Positions 59,053-64,000 of a stretch of 64,000 nt of DNA are shown piece by piece. The notes below the pieces were generated by a model, which was not told where the DNA came from, searched no databases, and worked only from the letters and a program-made list of their open reading frames with translations. The DNA is taken from the NCBI GenBank assembly GCA_903875215.1, contig CAIQVH010000016.1, positions 1-64,000 of the forward strand. The letters are read 5' to 3'. Made by a program: the position numbers and the translations under genes. This DNA comes from an uncultured Anaerolineae bacterium (GTDB lineage Bacteria > Chloroflexota > Anaerolineae > Anaerolineales > Villigracilaceae). The first letter of the stretch is position 1, and each line of letters opens with the position of its first letter.

Positions 59053-59742
59053 TCAGCTGCGCCGGCGCCCGCCTACCAGGTTGGTGTAATAAAGCAGTTG
59101 CAGGATGGCGGTCACCAGGGCGGCGACGTAGGTGAGAGCGGCGGCGTTGAGTACGGCATTGACTCCGCCCTGCTCTTCTTCGCCGGAGATGATGCCTGAA
59201 TCGGCCAGCAGGCGTTTGGCGCGCGCGGAAGCGTCAAATTCGACGGGCAGCGTGGCCAGGGCGAACAGTGCGCCGCCGGCAAAGAAGATGACCCCCAGCC
59301 AGGCGAGCTGGGTGAAGTTCAGGAACAGGCCGATCATAATCAGGAACCAGCCCAGGTTCGAGCCGATGTTGACCGCCGGAACGAGGGCGGCGCGCAGGCG
59401 TAGGGGGAAATAATCTTCGGCATCTTGCATGGCGTGGCCCAGCTCGTGGGCGGCGATTGCGAGCGCCGCGACTGACGGGCGGTTGGCCACTTCGGTGGAC
59501 AGGCGCAGGACTTTGTCGCGCGGGTCGTAGTGGTCGGTCATCTTGCCGGCAATCTGCTGGAGTTGGACGTTATACAGGCCGGCAGAGGTGATCAGCCGCC
59601 GGGCGGCATCGGCGCCGGTCAGCCCGCTGCGGGCGCGCACCTGGCTCCACTTGTTGTAAGCCGATTTGACGTACCAGGAGGTGAGCGCCATCAACAGGAA
59701 GGCGGGCAGCATGTAGATCAGGTAGTTCAGGTTAAAAAACAT
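59053..59742 (-). CDS. YugP-like membrane zinc metallopeptidase
   Basis: The product has 229 residues from the ATG at 59742 (GGAGGAACCC upstream). The N-terminal helix is LNYLIYMLPAFLLMAL. The metal-binding HExxH-type motif is ALAIAAHELGHAMQDAEDY (HELGH), preceded by HYDPRDKVLRLSTEV. Three more membrane segments follow, with LPVEFDASARAKRLL carrying the probable third ligand Glu. This is the putative neutral zinc metallopeptidase family (YugP). The active site is probably at the cytoplasmic membrane; substrate unknown. Confidence 0.9.
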   Translation of the reverse strand: MFFNLNYLIYMLPAFLLMALTSWYVKSAYNKWSQVRARSGLTGADAARRLITSAGLYNVQLQQIAGKMTDHYDPRDKVLRLSTEVANRPSVAALAIAAHELGHAMQDAEDYFPLRLRAALVPAVNIGSNLGWFLIMIGLFLNFTQLAWLGVIFFAGGALFALATLPVEFDASARAKRLLADSGIISGEEEQGGVNAVLNAAALTYVAALVTAILQLLYYTNLVGGRRRS

Positions 59743-59842
59743 GGGTTCCTCCAGAATTCTTGAAACAATCAACCAACATCATAGCAGGTCTACGTTTGAA
59801 GAAAGTCCGAGTTGCATCAGCGTTTGGTTAATGCCGGGCAGT

Positions 59843-61087
59843 TTATGGTCTGGAGAGCAGTTCCACGGCCTTGTCGAGCTGCGGATCCAGCTTGGCGTCA
59901 AAATCTTCCTTGGTCAGCTCAACAGTCACATCCGGCGTCAGGCCGATCTTGTGGATGGCGCGTTTGTTTGGGGTCAGCCATTTGGCAATCGTAATGCGTA
60001 CCGCGCCCTGCTGATTGGCCAGTTCTGACCAGTTTTGTACCGAGCCTTTTCCGAACGTAGTGACGCCGACGAGCTGACCGCGGCCATAATCCTGGATCGC
60101 TCCGGCCACGATTTCGGAAGCCGAGGCCGAGCCTTCGTTAACCAGCACCACCAGCGGAATTTCAGTCGCCACGCCGCTGCCATCAGTTTTATACGATTGT
60201 TCCTTTCCGTCGCCGTAGCGTTCGTAGAGCACCACCTGGTTTTCTGGCAGGAACAGCGAGGCCACATCCACCGCCGAGACGAGCAGACCGCCGGGGTTAT
60301 TGCGCAGGTCAAAGATCAGACCCTTGGGGTTTTTAGAAAGCAGGTCGGTCAGCGCGGTTTTTAGTTCGGCGGCGGATTTTTCGCCGAAGGAGTTTAACTT
60401 GACGTAGGCAATATCGCCCTCGAGCATTTTACTTTCCACGCTGGGAACGACGATGCGGGCGCGTGTTACCGTTACATCAAACGGATCCTGCCCTTCGCGC
60501 TGGATGGTCAGGGTTACCTCTGTGCCAGCCGGGCCGAGCACTTTTTGGATGACCAACTCGCCGGGGGTGCCGGTCATATCGGCGCCATCCACCTTGATGA
60601 TCTGGTCGCCGGGCTGCAGGCCGGCCTTCTCTGCCGGGGAACCGGGCATCGGGCTGACGACGGTCAGAAATTCGCCCTGCGGGTCGACCCAGGCGCCGAT
60701 GCCGCTGTATTCGCCGGAGATGGAGGCGTTGGCCTGCGCGTACTGGCTCGGATCCATATAGGAGGTGTGCTGGTCGCCGAGTGAGTCGAGCATGCCGCGG
60801 ATGGCGCCCTGCATCAGCTTGGTGTCATCCACGGGCTGGTCGACATAATTTTTATGGACCAGGGTCCAGGTTTCCCAAAATGGGGCAAACAGGGTTTGCA
60901 GATCAGCCGGGGTGCCGGATTGTGTGGTGTGGGGTGAGGAAAGGTCGGGGCCGCCGGGCAGGTTGAAGCCGGTTCCGAGGGAACCCAGGGTTGAGAAGTG
61001 CCCGACGATGAATCCGCCGGAGAAGGATCCTGTCAACAAGATCAGGGCTGCCAGGATGATAAGGATGATTTTTACGGGTTTATTCAT
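59843..61087 (-). CDS. S41-family C-terminal processing peptidase (CtpA-type)
   Basis: The product has 414 residues. The N-terminal signal-anchor IILIILAALILLTGSFSG is followed by a linker. The N-terminal lid is at about 75-125 (LQGAIRGMLDSLGDQHTSYM-like), the PDZ domain about 125-205 (GIGAWVDPQGEFLTVVSPMP), and the protease domain to about 400. The catalytic Ser is in NEGSASASEIVAGAIQDYGR and Lys in TTFGKGSVQ. It cleaves exported proteins near their C-terminus. The lid and PDZ are intact, so it should be autoregulated. Confidence 0.93.
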   Translation of the reverse strand: MNKPVKIILIILAALILLTGSFSGGFIVGHFSTLGSLGTGFNLPGGPDLSSPHTTQSGTPADLQTLFAPFWETWTLVHKNYVDQPVDDTKLMQGAIRGMLDSLGDQHTSYMDPSQYAQANASISGEYSGIGAWVDPQGEFLTVVSPMPGSPAEKAGLQPGDQIIKVDGADMTGTPGELVIQKVLGPAGTEVTLTIQREGQDPFDVTVTRARIVVPSVESKMLEGDIAYVKLNSFGEKSAAELKTALTDLLSKNPKGLIFDLRNNPGGLLVSAVDVASLFLPENQVVLYERYGDGKEQSYKTDGSGVATEIPLVVLVNEGSASASEIVAGAIQDYGRGQLVGVTTFGKGSVQNWSELANQQGAVRITIAKWLTPNKRAIHKIGLTPDVTVELTKEDFDAKLDPQLDKAVELLSRP

Positions 61088-61184
61088 TAAGCCTCCAAGT
61101 TTGGAACCCTAGTTATAGCAGTTGCGGATTAATTCAGGATGAATACGGGCCGGATGCGTCCGCGTTCTGCTTCTGGCAGCGGGG

Positions 61185-61403
61185 CTATTTCTTGTCGTTG
61201 TTTTGCAAGTCTTTGACCCGCTGGTTGAGTTCTTTGAGTTTGTCATTTTCTTTCTTCCAGGGGTGGCTCAGGATGTCTTTATCCAGGCTGCGGCCGAAGC
61301 GTATTTCGCGGAATCCGCGCGCGGCGGCGAACATGATCAGGTTGGAGCCGGCCAGGATGACGATCAGGATGACGATCACGATCCAAATTTTATCGGGGTG
61401 CAT
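61185..61403 (-). CDS. Small single-span membrane protein
   Basis: The product has 72 residues from the ATG at 61403, which has GGGAGAG upstream; an ATG at 61415 is an alternative. Residues 5-27 form one membrane helix (WIVIVILIVILAGSNLIMFA), then a charged helix ending KKENDKLKELNQRVKDLQNN, suggestive of a short coiled coil. It overlaps the end of the phosphatase gene by 14 bp, so the two are co-translated. Function unknown. Confidence 0.7.
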   Translation of the reverse strand: MHPDKIWIVIVILIVILAGSNLIMFAAARGFREIRFGRSLDKDILSHPWKKENDKLKELNQRVKDLQNNDKK

Positions 61404-62055
61404 GTTCTCTCCCATTGAGCAGGGCGGGTAGCAGGGCCCAGTCGGTGAAGGTGGCGTCTGCATCGGGGTGTTGGGCGGCGGCGTGCCCGCCAGGGCAGGT
61501 GTAGAACAGGCCGCAGAATCCCTGCTGGCGTGCGGCACGGATGGTGTGCGGCAGGTCGTCGATCATCACGCAGCGACGCGGATCGGGTTCGGCGGCGCGT
61601 TGTTGGGCGATGTCAAAGGCCTGGGGCATTGGTTTGCAGTAGGGGGTCAGGGCCAGCACGTCGATGATGCCTTCGAAGTGCTGGCCCAGTTCCAGGGCGC
61701 GCAGGACGCGCCGGGCGTGGTGCACGTCGGCATTGGTGAAAATCCACTTGCGGGCCGGGATGGATTGTAAAATGGCGCCCAGCGCCGGGTTGGGAGCCAG
61801 GTATTCGTCGAGTGGCACGTCATGGACGTAGGCCAGGTAGTGTTCGGTGTTGACGTGGTAATTGGCTTGCAGCCCGCGCAGGGTGGTGCCGTATTCCAGG
61901 AAGTATTGGCGGCTGAGAGCGGGAACCGCTTCGAGCGGCAGTCCCAGCTGCTCGTGCATGTAGGTCTGGATGCGGGTTTTGATCGCCAGCCAGAGGCCGT
62001 TGTCTCCGGGATAGAGGGTATCGTCGAGGTCGATGAACAGGGTGGTGAATTGCAT
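61390..62055 (-). CDS. HAD-superfamily phosphatase (pyrimidine 5'-nucleotidase-like)
   Basis: The product has 221 residues. Motif I is FIDLDDTLYPGDNGLW with the two catalytic Asp residues. Motif II Thr is in KWIFTNADVHHARRV. Motif III Lys is in YCKPMPQAFDIA and motif IV Asp pair in RCVMIDDLPHTIRAAR. The LYPGDNGLW segment and cap resemble SDT1/pyrimidine 5'-nucleotidases. It probably dephosphorylates a nucleotide. It overlaps the small membrane protein gene. Confidence 0.9.
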   Translation of the reverse strand: MQFTTLFIDLDDTLYPGDNGLWLAIKTRIQTYMHEQLGLPLEAVPALSRQYFLEYGTTLRGLQANYHVNTEHYLAYVHDVPLDEYLAPNPALGAILQSIPARKWIFTNADVHHARRVLRALELGQHFEGIIDVLALTPYCKPMPQAFDIAQQRAAEPDPRRCVMIDDLPHTIRAARQQGFCGLFYTCPGGHAAAQHPDADATFTDWALLPALLNGREHAPR

Positions 62056-62070
62056 CCGGCGATTATACTC

Positions 62071-63159
62071 TCAGGGGCCGGGTGTGGCGCTTGGAGCGGG
62101 GTTTTTTAAGTGGGTGGTGAAGAAATTCAACATGCGCTGTTCCAGTTTGAGGCCGGCGTTGCCGCTGAAAACGTGGTCGGAGTTTTCGTAGTAGTAGCAA
62201 TGCACGGTTTTTCCCAGCCGGGTCAACTCTTCGCAGGCCTTTTTTGACCAGTCGACCGGGATGGCGCGGTCGGCGGTGCCATGGTGGATGTCCACTGCGG
62301 CTTGAATGGCGGGGTAAAAATTATCGGGCGAGAGGCTGGCAAACGCGTAGGCGGGCAGGGTGAGGACTTTTTCGGCTTCCGGGTCGGTTCCACTGGCTGC
62401 CAGGAAGGCGGCGTTCTGAGAATCGTTGGCGCTCATGGGGGAATACAGAAAGGCTGCTCGGATATCTGGGCTGATGACCAGTACGCGCCAGGCCAGCGCG
62501 CCGCCCATGCTGAAAGCCCACAGGCCAATTTTTGCGGGCGCAGCCGCTTGGAGAAGCCCCGGCTGGCCGCTTTCGGTCTTGACGAGTGCAATCAGGTTGA
62601 GCACATCCACGGCCATGCCGGCCAGGAAGTAGTTTTCACCCGGGTCGGAGGGAGGGTAGTTGCGCAGGTTGGGGTGCAGGACGATGAATCCGTGGCTGGC
62701 ATACAGGCGGGCGTATTCATCATTTTCTTTCAAGGTCTCATACCCGTCGAGGGCGGCGCGGCCATGTAACATGATGATGACCGGGAAGGGCCCCGCTCCG
62801 CGTGGGAGGTTGGCGTAGCCGTAGATGGTCAGATTGTCGCTCGGATAGCGAATCAGATAGCGGCTGAACGAGTCGTTTTCCTCCACCTGTTCAACGATCT
62901 CCAATTGCCCCGTGCCATAGGGACGCTCGCGCAGGCTGGGCACAGAATAGCGCAGATACCAGGCCTCGGGCGTGGGGCTCAGGGTGCTTTCGGGCGTCCA
63001 GGTGGGGGCGCGGGTGGGAGTGGGGTAGGGGGTGACGGTGGGGCGCGGCGTGCGTGTGACGGGTGGGCGGGTTGGCAGCGGCGTGGAAGTCGCTTCCACA
63101 GCCGGTGACAGACAGGCAGTCAGTAAACATAATTCCAGCACCCATAAAAATGCGCGCAT
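62071..63159 (-). CDS. Lipoprotein alpha/beta-hydrolase (dienelactone-hydrolase-like)
   Basis: The product has 362 residues from the ATG at 63159. The signal sequence ends LLTAC, a lipobox with Cys16. Residues about 20-65 are a Thr/Pro-rich linker (TPTRAPTWTPESTLSPTP). The hydrolase domain has PVIIMLHGRAALDGYETLK, the nucleophile elbow LWAFSMGGALAW, Asp in HHGTADRAIPVDWS and His in ENSDHVFSG. It acts outside the membrane on an unknown ester or peptide. A perfect TATAAT lies 7 nt before the ATG. Confidence 0.88.
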   Translation of the reverse strand: MRAFLWVLELCLLTACLSPAVEATSTPLPTRPPVTRTPRPTVTPYPTPTRAPTWTPESTLSPTPEAWYLRYSVPSLRERPYGTGQLEIVEQVEENDSFSRYLIRYPSDNLTIYGYANLPRGAGPFPVIIMLHGRAALDGYETLKENDEYARLYASHGFIVLHPNLRNYPPSDPGENYFLAGMAVDVLNLIALVKTESGQPGLLQAAAPAKIGLWAFSMGGALAWRVLVISPDIRAAFLYSPMSANDSQNAAFLAASGTDPEAEKVLTLPAYAFASLSPDNFYPAIQAAVDIHHGTADRAIPVDWSKKACEELTRLGKTVHCYYYENSDHVFSGNAGLKLEQRMLNFFTTHLKNPAPSATPGP

Positions 63160-63166
63160 TAAAAAG

Positions 63167-63172
63167 ATTATA
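63167..63172 (-). promoter_or_regulatory. -10 box 7 nt before the lipoprotein hydrolase gene (leaderless-type)
   Basis: TATAAT on the - strand, spaced by CTTTTTA from the ATG at 63159. It shares a 42-nt divergent gap with the mutL promoter. Confidence 0.55.
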
Positions 63173-63188
63173 CAATGTTTGCGCGGGG

Positions 63189-63194
63189 TATAAT
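63189..63194 (+). promoter_or_regulatory. -10 box 7 nt before mutL (leaderless-type)
   Basis: TATAAT, spaced by CGGCCGC from the ATG at 63202. No Shine-Dalgarno is present. Confidence 0.55.
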
Positions 63195-63201
63195 CGGCCG
63201 C

Positions 63202-64000
63202 ATGCCGATCCGTTTGCTTGCCCCCGAAGTCGCCTCGCAAATCGCCGCCGGAGAAGTAGTGGAGCGCCCGGCTTCTGTCGTCAAAGAATTGGTGGAAAAC
63301 GCGCTCGATTCTGGCGCCAAAACCATCCAGGTTGTCATCCAGGAAGCCGGCCGCCGCCTGATCGAAGTCGCCGACGATGGCGCGGGCATCCCGGCCGCCG
63401 AACTGCCGCTGGCTGTTGAGCGGCACGCCACCAGCAAGCTGGCCTCGGCTGCCGACCTGTTCCAGATCGTCACGCTCGGCTTTCGCGGCGAGGCGCTGGC
63501 CTCGATCGGCTCTGTTGCGCGGCTGACCATCACCAGCCGCGTACAGTCTGCCGCCGCCGGGGCGCGCCTGCGGGTGGAAGGGGGCCATTGCGGCCCGGTG
63601 GAGCCGGTCGCAGCGCCGGTTGGCACGCTCATCCGCGTCGAGGATCTCTTCTACAACGTTCCGGCGCGCCTGAAATTTTTGAAACAGGATTTGACCGAAC
63701 GACGCGCCATCGATGGATTTTTCACCCGTTACGCGCTCGCCTACCCCGCAGCGCGCTTCCGTTTAACCGACGGCGCCACCACCTCGCTGCAAACCAGTGG
63801 CGATGGCGACCGCCGCGCGATCATGGCCGCGCTCTACGGCGTCGACGTGGCCCGCCAGATGCTGGAAGTATACGCCCAGGAAGACCAGCTCAAATTGACC
63901 GGCTACATCTCTCCCGCCGCGCTGACCCGCTCTAACCGCAAAGAGATGACCTTTTTTATCAACGGGCGCTGGGTTTCGGATACCCCGCTGACCCAGGCCG
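63202..64000 (+). CDS. mutL: DNA mismatch repair protein MutL (5' part, runs off the right end)
   Basis: The first 266 codons are visible. The GHKL ATPase motifs are in order: IAAGEVVERPASVVKELVEN (motif I with the catalytic Glu), ADDGAGIP (II), RHATSKL, TLGFRGEALASIGSV (III) and the GT pair in VGTLIRVEDLFYNVPARLKF (IV). The transducer domain begins at about residue 215. It couples mismatch recognition to strand nicking. mutS, often adjacent, is not in the window. The dimerisation/endonuclease end lies outside, so nothing can be said of it. Confidence 0.95.
   Translation, partial: MPIRLLAPEVASQIAAGEVVERPASVVKELVENALDSGAKTIQVVIQEAGRRLIEVADDGAGIPAAELPLAVERHATSKLASAADLFQIVTLGFRGEALASIGSVARLTITSRVQSAAAGARLRVEGGHCGPVEPVAAPVGTLIRVEDLFYNVPARLKFLKQDLTERRAIDGFFTRYALAYPAARFRLTDGATTSLQTSGDGDRRAIMAALYGVDVARQMLEVYAQEDQLKLTGYISPAALTRSNRKEMTFFINGRWVSDTPLTQA

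Noticed and set aside
1-64000. tRNA, rRNA or CRISPR features
   Set aside because: Intergenic spaces are short and none showed a T-loop, rRNA-like block or regular direct-repeat array.

Overview
The window looks like the chromosome of a member of Chloroflexota, most likely class Anaerolineae. The evidence is indirect: two proteins with the Chlor/Arch 'YYY' (DUF2298-type) membrane domain, many lipoproteins with a Thr/Pro-rich linker after the lipobox, a mevalonate kinase, GC-rich genes, and no lipopolysaccharide genes. No rRNA, tRNA or CRISPR array was seen.

Region 1 (1-4689) is an integron. A tyrosine recombinase with the integron-integrase-specific patch (intI, + strand, 3715-4689) lies beside an attI/cassette junction at 3497-3503. 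An array of AT-rich cassettes runs leftward off the window on the - strand. Three cassettes are complete and a fourth is cut by the window edge. They are separated by three near-identical attC sites of about 130 bp, and the stems of these sites show compensatory changes. All the cargo genes encode membrane-anchored or lipoprotein products of unknown function.

Region 2 (4690-12876) is mixed metabolism. It holds a Rieske oxygenase of the Glu-bridged, quaternary-ammonium type, a FlK-like thioesterase, a DAO-family FAD oxidoreductase, an ATGA-coupled set (UbiA-type prenyltransferase, mevalonate kinase, membrane protein), tlyA, a cation diffusion facilitator and a zinc-ribbon protein.

Region 3 (12966-32647) begins with lepA and continues as a long co-directional envelope-glycan locus. 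It encodes a flippase-like protein, a CDP-tyvelose-epimerase-like enzyme, an SH3b lipoprotein, a GT4 glycosyltransferase, a methyltransferase and four very large multi-spanning GT39/YYY-type membrane proteins (one a 1658-residue fusion). cmk and plsC close the locus.

Region 4 (32769-42492) contains a large membrane histidine kinase, then the conserved rpmH-rnpA-yidD-yidC-jag cluster with a beta-propeller lipoprotein inserted before yidC. A PfkB-family kinase and parA-parB follow. This set is often near the replication origin, but neither dnaA nor a DnaA-box cluster is visible.

Region 5 (42529-52650) has an amidohydrolase and then a tight signalling operon: a histidine kinase with an MshEN-like N-terminus, a GAF histidine kinase, an OmpR-type regulator, a TadZ/CpaE-like protein lacking the P-loop lysine, a small protein and a CpaF ATPase. 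No pilin or platform gene accompanies it. A tandem-XRE regulator, a TPR protein, a GNAT protein and a V4R-like protein follow.

Region 6 (52696-64000) is mostly on the - strand: clpS, a four-subunit 2-oxoacid:ferredoxin oxidoreductase, a divergent sulfatase, a methyltransferase-like protein, an alpha/beta-hydrolase with glycine at the nucleophile position, a YugP-like metallopeptidase, an S41 peptidase, a HAD phosphatase and a lipoprotein hydrolase. The 5' part of mutL runs off the right end. Several operon-leading genes across the window carry a -10 box 6-9 nt before the start codon and no Shine-Dalgarno, which suggests leaderless transcription.
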